Shown piece after piece: positions 55,610 to 62,785 of a DNA stretch of 64,000 nucleotides. Location of the stretch: positions 1 through 64,000 of the forward strand of contig DPGD01000031.1 in the NCBI GenBank assembly GCA_003522145.1, given 5' to 3'. The first letter of the stretch is position 1. Every line of letters begins with the position of its first letter. This DNA comes from Clostridiales bacterium (GTDB lineage: Bacteria; Bacillota; Clostridia; Oscillospirales; CAG-272). Below the pieces are notes generated by a model. That model had not been told where the DNA came from. It worked only from the letters and a program-made list of their open reading frames with translations, and did not search any database. Made by a program: the position numbers and the translations under genes.

Positions 55610-56239
55610 TTATTTTCTTGCTTTTTGGCTTTCTTTCTTCTTTCTTCGTTCCTCTTTCACCAAGTCGTCCTTCAAAAAAGAAGCTACCAAAATTCCGGTC
55701 AGATTGTAAAGCAGAAAGACGACGAGGAAGGAAAGACCAAAGTGAAGTTCACCTTCTGTGATGTCTGTGTAGGCATAGAAGGGCACGATTTTCTGGATCA
55801 GACTGACCGCCGTAAAGGACAGCATCAGCGCCGACCACACAAACAGCGGGATGCGGCTGCGCAGTTTGCCCTCGGCAATAAAAAACAGCAGAAAGGAATA
55901 TCCGCAGGCGGCCAGCATGAAAACGGCATAAAAAATGTAACGGTCAAAGGGAATCTCACGACCAAAAATAGTGACAGAACCGAATCGCAGGAAAAGGACT
56001 GCCAGAAGAGCCAAATGCGGATAAGCCAGCCGGTGAATCTTTTCTTCCGGTTGAAAATAAAAGTATGAAAGCAAAAAGCCGGAAAAAGCCAAGAGCGCAC
56101 TGTCAAAAGAAAAGAAAATCTGAAAGCTTCCCTTGTTAAAAATCATGTTTATAAAGGAAAAGGGCAACAGAATTCCGCCGATTACCGCCAGAATGACGGA
56201 AAGTTTCCTGTTTTTTTCAAGATAGAGCTCTGCGTGCAT
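55610..56239 (-). CDS. Six-helix membrane protein, unknown function
   Basis: The predicted product has 209 residues and six to seven hydrophobic segments, ending in a basic tail (KEERRKKKESQKARK). No known motif was recognised. The ATG is preceded by GGGAGGTT. It lies 43 bases after the BspA-type lipoprotein gene on the same strand, which may mean cotranscription. Confidence 0.72.
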   Translation of the reverse strand: MHAELYLEKNRKLSVILAVIGGILLPFSFINMIFNKGSFQIFFSFDSALLAFSGFLLSYFYFQPEEKIHRLAYPHLALLAVLFLRFGSVTIFGREIPFDRYIFYAVFMLAACGYSFLLFFIAEGKLRSRIPLFVWSALMLSFTAVSLIQKIVPFYAYTDITEGELHFGLSFLVVFLLYNLTGILVASFLKDDLVKEERRKKKESQKARK

Positions 56240-56282
56240 GAGAACCTCCCAAAACGGTTTACTTCACCATACCCCAACTGTT

Positions 56283-57326
56283 TTATTTCCCATACCGAAC
56301 CGTCAGAGTGTGGGCCTTGATTTCTTCACTTTCCACTTCAGGCTCAAAGTAGCAATTGAAGTTTTCCGACCAGCCCTCCAAAGGCTCTTCGGCATCGGTA
56401 GAAATCACCAGCTCCGGATTGCTCTGATAAAAAGGGGCGCCCTCAATTCTCAAAAGATTCTTTGAAATACGAACCGAAGTCAGACCTTTGCAATGGAAGA
56501 AGGCGTAATCTCCAAGAAATTCCAGAGAGTCCGGCAGTGTGATCTCGGTCAGTCCCGTGCAATTGGAAAATGCGGAATCATTCAGAGATTTCAGGGAGTC
56601 GGGCAGGGCCAGCTTTTGCAAACCGGTGCAATCGGCAAAAGCGTTGGCGGAAATCTGCTCCACAGAATCCGGAAGTGTCAGAGATTTCAGCGAGGTGCAG
56701 AGGTTAAAAGCAGAGTAACCGATACTTTTCAAACCCTCCGGAAGGGAAATGCTGGCTAAAGAAGTGCAGCTGTCAAAACAGCTCAAGGGAATTTCGGACA
56801 GATTTGAAGGAAGGGAAACATCGCTAAGGCCTTGGCAGGAAATGAATATACTGTCTTCAAACAGCGACACCTCCTCGGGCAAGCGGGCATTCTCCAGTTT
56901 TTTACATCCGGCAAAGGCGCAAAGTCCGATCTCGGAAATGCCGTCCTCAATATACAAATGCTCTATTTTTTCATTGTCCAAAAAAGCACTTCTGGCTATA
57001 CCGCTTACCTTTTTTCCGTCCGGGGTCTTGGAGGAAATATAGAGAAAATCCCCTTTGAAGCTGCCGATTCCGGAAACATAAATCTTTCCGTCCTCCTCAG
57101 TGTAAGAAAGACCCTTGGAGGCATATATGCGGACGGTTTCCACAGAACCGTTCCCGTCGGCACAGCTTCGTTGCAATTCGCCCTTTTCACTATATCCAGG
57201 CTGCTTTACCACCGTCCAGACTCCGGTTCCGCTCTCTTGTGTGCTTTTTCTGCAACCGACAGATGTAAATACCAAGCAGAACGATGTAAGAAATATAAGA
57301 AATCCTCCGGCAATTCGTTTGAACAT
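56283..57326 (-). CDS. BspA-type leucine-rich-repeat lipoprotein
   Basis: This is a predicted secreted lipoprotein with lipobox TSVGC near residue 24. After a linker, about eight repeats of roughly 23 residues show the BspA pattern (for example LASISLPEGLKSIGYSAF). Such LRR_5 proteins are common in gut Firmicutes, on surfaces or with adhesive roles, though the function here is unknown. The ATG at 57326 is preferred because AGGGTGG lies about eight bases upstream. It has its own promoter. Confidence 0.85.
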   Translation of the reverse strand: MFKRIAGGFLIFLTSFCLVFTSVGCRKSTQESGTGVWTVVKQPGYSEKGELQRSCADGNGSVETVRIYASKGLSYTEEDGKIYVSGIGSFKGDFLYISSKTPDGKKVSGIARSAFLDNEKIEHLYIEDGISEIGLCAFAGCKKLENARLPEEVSLFEDSIFISCQGLSDVSLPSNLSEIPLSCFDSCTSLASISLPEGLKSIGYSAFNLCTSLKSLTLPDSVEQISANAFADCTGLQKLALPDSLKSLNDSAFSNCTGLTEITLPDSLEFLGDYAFFHCKGLTSVRISKNLLRIEGAPFYQSNPELVISTDAEEPLEGWSENFNCYFEPEVESEEIKAHTLTVRYGK

Positions 57327-57370
57327 AAGAACACCCACCCTGTAAATACGATCCTTCCTGATTCTTCCTT

Positions 57371-57399
57371 ATTGTACCACAGCTTTCTGTTTTTTGCAA
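57371..57399 (-). promoter_or_regulatory. Sigma-A promoter of the BspA-type gene
   Basis: On the minus strand TTGCAA (57399-57394), a 17-base spacer and TACAAT (57376-57371) lie 45 bases before the ATG. Confidence 0.7.
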
Positions 57400-57465
57400 G
57401 TACCGATTTGCCGTCAGCGGTGTCTGTTGCGGCAAGACTGTATTTCCGGCCCCTGCACCATAGAG

Positions 57466-57496
57466 AAGGCACCCCTGCTTTTTTGAGAGGTGCCTT
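57466..57496 (+). repeat. Perfect hairpin, loop with T run
   Basis: AAGGCACC (57466-57473) pairs with GGTGCCTT (57489-57496). The loop contains CTTTTTTG. Its function is unknown. Confidence 0.5.
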
Positions 57497-57644
57497 GAAT
57501 ACCTATGGCATGATTACCCGGAAGCTTATGAAGAAGAGGCGTGCTGATTCTCTGCAACAGAGAAACTCAAAACACAACCGAAATTTTATGCAGAGAAATT
57601 TAAAATTGCCTCGCACAACAAGATCGCCATCCAAATTTACCAGG

Positions 57645-57678
57645 AAAAATTCCGGGCGCTGAGGCATCCGGGATTTTT
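57645..57678. terminator. Terminator-like hairpin without an assigned gene
   Basis: AAAAATTCCGG (57645-57655) pairs with CCGGGATTTTT (57668-57678) with one T-G wobble. T and A tails lie on both sides. No gene end is adjacent on either strand. Confidence 0.5.
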
Positions 57679-57686
57679 GTAAAGAG

Positions 57687-57749
57687 ATTTCACAGCGAAG
57701 CTATTTCACAGGGCGAAGCCATATTTCACTCGCCAAAGCCGAATTTCAC
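57687..57749. repeat. Phased ATTTCAC direct repeats
   Basis: ATTTCAC occurs at 57687, 57703, 57723 and 57743, with spacing of 16, 20 and 20 bases. Intervening bases vary but contain GCGAAGC or GCCAAAGCC forms. This is a short tandem repeat with degenerate units; no spacer uniqueness suggests CRISPR. Confidence 0.7.
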
Positions 57750-57750
57750 T

Positions 57751-57775
57751 GAAAAAAGCACGCCGAAGCGTGCTT
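57751..57775 (-). terminator. Terminator of tRNA-Arg
   Basis: On the minus strand, AAGCACGC pairs with GCGTGCTT around a TTCG loop (57775-57756), followed by six T. It lies five bases after the CCA end of the tRNA. Confidence 0.85.
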
Positions 57776-57780
57776 CTTTC

Positions 57781-57856
57781 TGGCGCACCCAGCAGGATTC
57801 GAACCTGCGACCTACCGGTTCGTAGCCGGGCACTCTATCCGCTGAGCTATGGGTGC
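57781..57856 (-). tRNA. tRNA-Arg (anticodon ACG), CCA encoded
   Basis: The 76-base gene begins GCACCCA and folds with a seven-pair acceptor stem (GCACCCA/TGGGTGC), discriminator G and encoded CCA. The anticodon loop CTACGAA has the ACG anticodon, read as ICG by deaminated tRNA-Arg. The T arm is GCAGG/CCTGC around TTCGAAT. The lowest base pair of the anticodon stem is a C-T mismatch. It has its own promoter and terminator. Confidence 0.95.
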
Positions 57857-57869
57857 ATCCACAGCTGAT

Positions 57870-57898
57870 AATATAACACATCTTTTCCGGGTTGTCAA
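57870..57898 (-). promoter_or_regulatory. Sigma-A promoter of tRNA-Arg
   Basis: On the minus strand TTGACA (57898-57893), a 17-base spacer and TATATT (57875-57870) precede the tRNA by 13 bases. Confidence 0.75.
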
Positions 57899-58033
57899 GG
57901 GCTAAAACCAATTTTTTTGCTTTTTTTTAAACGGCAACATTTGGGTTAAAAACCGATCTGAATGCGGCCTTCCGTTCCGTATAAATCCGTCCGCAGGCAG
58001 ACCTTCAGAGCGGTCCGATTTTAATTATACAGG

Positions 58034-59680
58034 CTATTTAAAATAGTTCTGTATACGCCGGAAAACCTGTTCGTCAAAGGGAGAGGAAAGCCCGGCTTTT
58101 TCAAGAACCTCCAGAAATGTTTCCCCGGTTTCCACATCGGAAAGGGTTTTATACAGTCTGACAGCCTGTTCAAAGCCCTGTTCCTCTGCCGTCACATAAA
58201 TTTCAAGGGTCGGAATCAGCGATACGGCATAGCTGAGATAATACAGGGAATTGGCCACGATGGCGTAGTGCCAGTAGTTTTCCGGCGGATAGGACATTGC
58301 GGATTTGAGGAAATCATACGCCCCCAGTTCTTCTGCCTGCTCCGCAAACACCCGGTCATAGTCCCCGGCTTTCAGCTCCGGATGGGCATAAACATACTGT
58401 TCAAAAGCGTCACAGCAGGCGGACATGGTGACCGTCAGGATGTCGTTTAACAAAAAGTTTTTGACCAAATACAGATAGTCCTTTTCGGAATAATCCGAAG
58501 AAATATAGGAAAGATAGAGCCACTCATTGGATTGGGATTGGACTTCGCACAGATCCACGCTGTCAATAGAGCCCCCGGAAGAATAGAAGGCGCTGTAGTG
58601 TCCCTGTTCATGGATATAGGTCATCAGCGCCTGACTGCCCGAACCGAAAAAGCAGACCGGCTGTCTGTAATAATTGAGATAAAAGGTATACGCTCCTTTA
58701 AGGGAGTTCTTATTGTTTACGGAGAAATAATGCTGATTGAAATTCTCAAAGGCTTTTGAATAATTATTTCCGAGTGTTTTGTAGTAGGGGGTCAGGATTT
58801 TCTCCATTTCGTCAGAAGTGACCGAAGTATCTATCAGCTTTTGGGTCGCCGAGAGGACGGAGTTCAGGTTTTTGTAGCCTTGCAGATCCTGGAGCGTGCT
58901 CTTTCCGAGAGGAACAACATACTCTTTTACATACTGATGAAAATACCGGGCATCCTCAGGGGTATAGTCTCTTCCGTAGACCATGTCATAGGCATACTCG
59001 GTATAGCTCTGCTCCCCCATTTCCTTTGCAATGTTCAGATTGTTCTGTACGATGTCGTAGTAATAGGATGCGCTGTCCGCAAGAAAGCTGTCGGAGGTCT
59101 GATCCAAGGCTTCATAGTTCCGAACATACTCGTCTCCCTTGTTTTTCAATTCCACATATTTTTCCGAGTACATTTTTCCCATTTTCAGCGCTTTTTGAAT
59201 TTCTTCCTCCTCCCATTGACTGTAGAATTCCTCAGAGTAAGCACTGTAGTATATCGGCTCGTACAGACGCACAAGCCGGGCACGGTAATCGTTTGCAAGG
59301 AAAGAAAGCTCTTTGGATTTCAGGTTGTTTGCTTCGTTGGAGGTATCCTTGCTCAATTCTAAATAGGCAAGATTGGCATGATCCGAAACATAGTAGATGT
59401 TTGAGAGCAACTGCCCGTAAATCAGCACAAAAGCGGTGCTTCTGGACAAATTGTTATCCTGGAGCATCTCCTCGATTTTCGCAAACTGATCCTCTATTGT
59501 ATCCTTGACCGATTCATCAAACTCATAGTTGATCGTACCGTCATGGTTATAGCCCGGTTGTATCCCGGAATTGATATATCGGATATCCCGGAGCATCGAG
59601 CGAAAATCGCTCAGCAACGAGCAGGAGCAAAGCAGCAGCATGGAACAGCAGAGCAACAGTGCAACCAGTCTTTTTTTCAT
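58034..59680 (-). CDS. Lipoprotein with M3-like (oligoendopeptidase F) metallopeptidase domain
   Basis: The predicted lipoprotein has 548 residues. A signal peptide ends in the lipobox LLLCSC. The region around residue 360 reads YIHEQGHYSAF followed by DLCEVQSQSNEW, consistent with HExGH plus a downstream Glu as in peptidase M3 (PepF/OEP). The long helical N-terminal part fits the peptide-channel architecture. The substrate is unknown; placement outside the membrane suggests degradation or processing of extracellular peptides. AAAGGATT precedes the ATG and a promoter lies at 59720-59748. Confidence 0.8.
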   Translation of the reverse strand: MKKRLVALLLCCSMLLLCSCSLLSDFRSMLRDIRYINSGIQPGYNHDGTINYEFDESVKDTIEDQFAKIEEMLQDNNLSRSTAFVLIYGQLLSNIYYVSDHANLAYLELSKDTSNEANNLKSKELSFLANDYRARLVRLYEPIYYSAYSEEFYSQWEEEEIQKALKMGKMYSEKYVELKNKGDEYVRNYEALDQTSDSFLADSASYYYDIVQNNLNIAKEMGEQSYTEYAYDMVYGRDYTPEDARYFHQYVKEYVVPLGKSTLQDLQGYKNLNSVLSATQKLIDTSVTSDEMEKILTPYYKTLGNNYSKAFENFNQHYFSVNNKNSLKGAYTFYLNYYRQPVCFFGSGSQALMTYIHEQGHYSAFYSSGGSIDSVDLCEVQSQSNEWLYLSYISSDYSEKDYLYLVKNFLLNDILTVTMSACCDAFEQYVYAHPELKAGDYDRVFAEQAEELGAYDFLKSAMSYPPENYWHYAIVANSLYYLSYAVSLIPTLEIYVTAEEQGFEQAVRLYKTLSDVETGETFLEVLEKAGLSSPFDEQVFRRIQNYFK

Positions 59681-59719
59681 TTAGGCATACAATCCTTTCA
59701 AACCAAACTGTTTTTTTAT

Positions 59720-59748
59720 ATTGTACTCCCGATTCACAGTTTCGTCAA
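59720..59748 (-). promoter_or_regulatory. Sigma-A promoter of the lipoprotein peptidase
   Basis: On the minus strand TTGACG (59748-59743), a 17-base spacer and TACAAT (59725-59720) lie about 40 bases upstream of the ATG. Confidence 0.7.
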
Positions 59749-59768
59749 TAATCCTTTTAAAAAACGGA

Positions 59769-59797
59769 ATGAAAACATTTTTTGAAAGATATATACT
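59769..59797 (+). promoter_or_regulatory. Possible promoter of the GDSL hydrolase gene
   Basis: ATGAAA (59769-59774), a 17-base spacer and TATACT (59792-59797) lie 55 bases before the ATG. The -35 is weak; a TTGAAA at 59782 is another candidate with a poor -10. Confidence 0.4.
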
Positions 59798-59851
59798 TTT
59801 TTCGGAATATTTCAAAAACAGACCATTCTTATTCAACGGAGGAACAGCGAT

Positions 59852-60475
59852 ATGAAAACAATTCTGTTTCAGGGCGATTCCATTACCGACGCCGACAGAA
59901 GCAGAAGCCATGATTGGCTTTTGGGAAGCGGTTATCCCACGGTCGTAGCCGCACAATTGGGCAGCGCTCATCCGGGTTTCTACAATTTTTTCAATCGGGG
60001 GATCAGCGGAAACCGGGTAGTAGATGTATACGCAAGAATCAGAAAGGATATTCTGAACCTGAACCCCGACTATATGAGTATGCTCATCGGCGTAAACGAT
60101 GTATGGCACGAAGCGGAGCAGAACGGTGTGGACGCCGTAAAATTTGAGAAAATCTATTGCATGATGGTGGAAGAAATCAAAGAGCAGTTGCCGGACATCC
60201 GGATTTTAATTTTAGAGCCCTTTGTTTTAAGGGGTACGGCTACCGCTGAAAGCTACGACAGCTTTTTCCGCCCGGAGGTGGAATTGCGGGCAGCGGCGGC
60301 CGGAAGAGTTGCCGAAAAATACGGTCTGACCTTTGTTCCCTTGCAAAAGATGTTTGACGATTGCGCCAAAGAAGCAGACGGAAAGCTCCTTCTTGCCGAC
60401 GGAGTTCACCCCACTTCCACCGGTCACGGACTGATTGCCGGAAAATGGATGGAAGCTTTTGAGAAATTGAAATAA
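59852..60475 (+). CDS. SGNH/GDSL-family hydrolase
   Basis: The cytoplasmic-looking SGNH hydrolase has 207 residues without a signal peptide. Block I is GDSITD (residues 8-13), block II lies around NRGISGNR, block III is GVND, and block V is DGVHPT, giving Ser, Gly, Asn and Asp/His residues. The substrate could be an acyl or acetyl ester, often of carbohydrates; it cannot be fixed here. CGGAGGA precedes the ATG. Confidence 0.9.
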   Translation: MKTILFQGDSITDADRSRSHDWLLGSGYPTVVAAQLGSAHPGFYNFFNRGISGNRVVDVYARIRKDILNLNPDYMSMLIGVNDVWHEAEQNGVDAVKFEKIYCMMVEEIKEQLPDIRILILEPFVLRGTATAESYDSFFRPEVELRAAAAGRVAEKYGLTFVPLQKMFDDCAKEADGKLLLADGVHPTSTGHGLIAGKWMEAFEKLK

Positions 60476-60523
60476 TCCGATAATCAGACGAACGGAAACT
60501 TCCGCTTCCGGTTCTTCCTTTTT

Positions 60524-60552
60524 TCATACCGGAAAGCCTTCCTGCATATATT
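60524..60552 (+). promoter_or_regulatory. Putative sigma-E promoter of spoIIID
   Basis: TCATACC (60524-60530), a 14-base spacer and CATATATT (60545-60552) resemble the sigma-E pattern kmATATT-N14-CATACAnT, the -10 matching in seven of eight positions. The spoIIID ATG lies 33 bases downstream. B. subtilis spoIIID is sigma-E dependent. Confidence 0.5.
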
Positions 60553-60584
60553 TTCTTTGAAAAATGCAAAGGAAGGACCGGTGT

Positions 60585-60863
60585 ATGAACTATTCAGACA
60601 AGGATACCAAAGAACGGTGTGTGCAGTTGGCACTCTACATCATTGAAGAAAAGACCACGGTGCGACAGGCCGCAGGAAGGTTCGGGGTCAGCAAGTCCAC
60701 CGTACATAAGGATGTTACCGAACGGCTTGAAAAAATCAATCCCTGTCTTTACAGACAGGTGGAGGATGTTCTCTTGCAGAACAAAAGGGAACGGCACCTG
60801 CGGGGCGGGGAAGCGACCAAACAAAAATACCTGTATCAGAAAAAATTCGGAAAAGACGAATAA
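60585..60863 (+). CDS. spoIIID: Sporulation transcription factor SpoIIID
   Basis: SpoIIID is a mother-cell DNA-binding protein that represses or activates sigma-E genes and helps switch to sigma-K. The helix-turn-helix RFGVSKSTVHKDVTERL and the C-terminal basic LRGGEATKQKY are nearly as in B. subtilis. The start at 60585 follows GGAAGGA; a codon 21 bases upstream would include the ribosome site in the protein. The 92 residues match the family. Confidence 0.95.
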   Translation: MNYSDKDTKERCVQLALYIIEEKTTVRQAAGRFGVSKSTVHKDVTERLEKINPCLYRQVEDVLLQNKRERHLRGGEATKQKYLYQKKFGKDE

Positions 60864-60877
60864 AAAGCCCAAAGGAT

Positions 60878-60906
60878 TTGACGAACCTGATATTTTATGA
60901 TATACT
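60878..60906 (+). promoter_or_regulatory. Sigma-A promoter of the sufC-sufB-like operon
   Basis: TTGACG (60878-60883), a 17-base spacer and TATACT (60901-60906) lie about 50 bases upstream of the GTG. Confidence 0.75.
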
Positions 60907-60956
60907 GAAGCGGTTCAAAATGCGGAATACAAAAAAAGCGAGGAAAAAAGAAAATC

Positions 60957-61679
60957 GTGTTATCTTTAGATCATGTTTCCTTTTCAGTCAGCACCGAAAA
61001 CGGGAAAAAACAGATTTTGAAAAATGTATCTTTCACCATCGACCGTCCTTTTACGGTGATTACCGGGCCGAACGGCGGCGGAAAATCCACCATCGCAAAA
61101 CTGATTGCGGGAATATACCGGCCCGATAGCGGGAGAATCTGTCTGAACGGAAAGGATATTACCGATCTGGGCGTTACGGAGCGGGCAAAGTCGGGAATTT
61201 CCTATGCTTTTCAGACCCCCGTGCGCTTCAAGGGAATTACGGTTTCGGATATTCTGAAAATTGCCGCCGGAAGAGATTTGTCCGTTGCGGAATCCTGCGA
61301 ATTTCTTTCCAGCGTCGGACTTTGCGCAAGGGATTATCTGGACCGGGAAATCAACAACAGCCTGTCCGGAGGGGAACTGAAGCGCATTGAAATCGCCACT
61401 GTTCTTGCAAGAAAAACCCCCTTTGCCGTTTTTGACGAACCGGAAGCAGGCATTGACCTTTGGAGCTTTAACAGTCTTATAAAGGTTTTTGAAAATATGC
61501 GGGATGCCGTTCACGGTTCTATTGTGATCATTTCCCATCAGGAACGGATTCTGAACATTGCTGACCGGATTATCGTGATTTCGGACGGAACGGTGAAAAA
61601 AACCGGCACAAGGGAGGAGATTCTTCCTTTGCTTTTCAGCGGGGATAAGCTCTGCGATGCTCTGAAGGACAAGGTGTAA
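60957..61679 (+). CDS. SufC-like ABC ATPase of a minimal Fe-S assembly system
   Basis: This is an ABC ATPase of 240 residues. Walker A is GPNGGGKST near residue 40, the signature LSGGELKRIEIA, and Walker B FAVFDEPEAGID; the last is the form typical for SufC. It lies 11 bases before a SufB-like gene. Together they resemble the two-gene minimal SUF (SMS) system, lacking SufS, SufU and SufD. GCGAGGA is upstream of the GTG. Fe-S assembly is the most likely role. Confidence 0.88.
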   Translation: MLSLDHVSFSVSTENGKKQILKNVSFTIDRPFTVITGPNGGGKSTIAKLIAGIYRPDSGRICLNGKDITDLGVTERAKSGISYAFQTPVRFKGITVSDILKIAAGRDLSVAESCEFLSSVGLCARDYLDREINNSLSGGELKRIEIATVLARKTPFAVFDEPEAGIDLWSFNSLIKVFENMRDAVHGSIVIISHQERILNIADRIIVISDGTVKKTGTREEILPLLFSGDKLCDALKDKV

Positions 61680-61690
61680 GGAGGCTGACG

Positions 61691-62611
61691 ATGATTGATC
61701 TGATCGAAAAAAATCTTTTAAAAGAAATTGCCGATCTGCACGGGATTCCGGAGGGCGCCTACAATATCCGGATCAACGGAAAGTCCGAGGGCAGGGGGCA
61801 GTCTGCCAATATTACCATTGAGAGCAAGTCCGACGGAACGGGCATTGATATTTATGTCAAGCCCGGAACAGTGCACGAAAGCGTGCATATTCCGGTAGTC
61901 ATCAGTGCCGCCGGATACCGGGAAACGGTCTACAATGACTTTCATATCGGTGAAAACTGCGATGTAGTCATCATTGCCGGATGCGGCATTCACAACAAAG
62001 GGGCGTGCGAAGCCCGTCACGATGGGGTACACACCTTCTATGTGGGCAGAAACTCCAAGGTGGTCTATGTGGAGAAGCACTACGGCGAAGGGGATGGAAT
62101 GGGTACCAACATCATGAATCCCAAAACAGTTCTTCATCTGGAAGAAGGGGCCTATGTGGAGATGAACACCACCCAGATCAAGGGTGTGGACAGTACCCTC
62201 CGGGAAACCGTGGCTGATTTGAAGGACCGGGCGTCCCTGGTGATTTCCGAAAAGATCATGACACACGGAAGTCAGTTTGCAAAGACCATCTTTTCGGTGG
62301 ACCTGAATGGCGAGGGCTCCTCCACCCATGTGGTTTCCCGCTCGGTTGCAAGAGACGATTCCTACCAGGAATACAATTCCTTGGTCAACGGCAACACGAA
62401 ATGCTCCGGACACACCGAATGTGATGCGATCATTATGGACAACGGACGGGTTTCGGCAATTCCGCGCATCAATGCCAACAATGTAGATGCGGCGCTGGTG
62501 CATGAAGCGGTGATCGGAAAAATTGCAGGCGAGCAGCTGGTCAAATTCATGACTTTGGGTCTTACCGAAAAGGAAGCGGAAGAAGAGATCATTGCCGGAT
62601 TTCTCAAATAA
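61691..62611 (+). CDS. SufB/SufD-like scaffold protein of a minimal Fe-S assembly system
   Basis: The protein has 306 residues, far shorter than canonical SufB (about 470), consisting mainly of the beta-helix core. Cys-containing stretches (IIAGCGIHNKGACEARHDG) and the C-terminal RINANNVDAALVHEA and EKEAEEEIIAGFL motifs fit SufB/SufD. It follows a SufC-like ATPase with GGAGGCTGACG upstream. Lack of the N-terminal domain is the hallmark of the short SMS type. It probably assembles or transfers Fe-S clusters. Confidence 0.88.
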   Translation: MIDLIEKNLLKEIADLHGIPEGAYNIRINGKSEGRGQSANITIESKSDGTGIDIYVKPGTVHESVHIPVVISAAGYRETVYNDFHIGENCDVVIIAGCGIHNKGACEARHDGVHTFYVGRNSKVVYVEKHYGEGDGMGTNIMNPKTVLHLEEGAYVEMNTTQIKGVDSTLRETVADLKDRASLVISEKIMTHGSQFAKTIFSVDLNGEGSSTHVVSRSVARDDSYQEYNSLVNGNTKCSGHTECDAIIMDNGRVSAIPRINANNVDAALVHEAVIGKIAGEQLVKFMTLGLTEKEAEEEIIAGFLK

Positions 62612-62664
62612 TGCATTCCCATCCTGGACCGAACGCTGCTGTATTCAATATTCTTGGAATTCTG

Positions 62665-62705
62665 AAAAGACCGGGCGAAGGACTTTCCTGCGCTCCGGCC
62701 TTTTT
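62665..62705 (+). terminator. Terminator after the minimal SUF operon
   Basis: A stem of AAAGACCGG and CCGGCCTTT type (62666-62702) with an inner AGGA/TCCT is followed by five T. One mismatch interrupts the stem. Confidence 0.65.
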
Positions 62706-62707
62706 CG

Positions 62708-62736
62708 TTGACAAAAACAGGCTGTTATGCTAAAAT
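62708..62736 (+). promoter_or_regulatory. Sigma-A promoter of the VanX-like gene
   Basis: A perfect TTGACA (62708-62713), a 17-base spacer and TAAAAT (62731-62736) lie 49 bases upstream of the ATG. The promoter abuts the preceding terminator. Confidence 0.8.
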
Positions 62737-62785
62737 AAGAAGGAAATCAGAGGAAAATCTATCCGGAAAGAAGGATGTGAAAAGT

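Larger units (their letters stand above)
57327..57780. other. Gene-free stretch with hairpins and short repeats
   Basis: No convincing gene is present in these 454 bases. They hold the BspA-type promoter, a hairpin AAGGCACC/GGTGCCTT (57466-57496), a second hairpin 57645-57678, four ATTTCAC direct repeats, and the tRNA terminator. Nothing with protein-like composition was recognised between the two hairpins. Confidence 0.6.

Noticed and set aside
57687..57749. CRISPR array
   Set aside because: Only four seven-base repeats with degenerate units of 16-20 bases and no unique spacers or cas genes.
60899..61129. Open frame 60878-61129 as a separate gene upstream of the SufC-like ATPase
   Set aside because: It overlaps the start of the ATPase gene, is highly basic, contains the promoter and has no family similarity.
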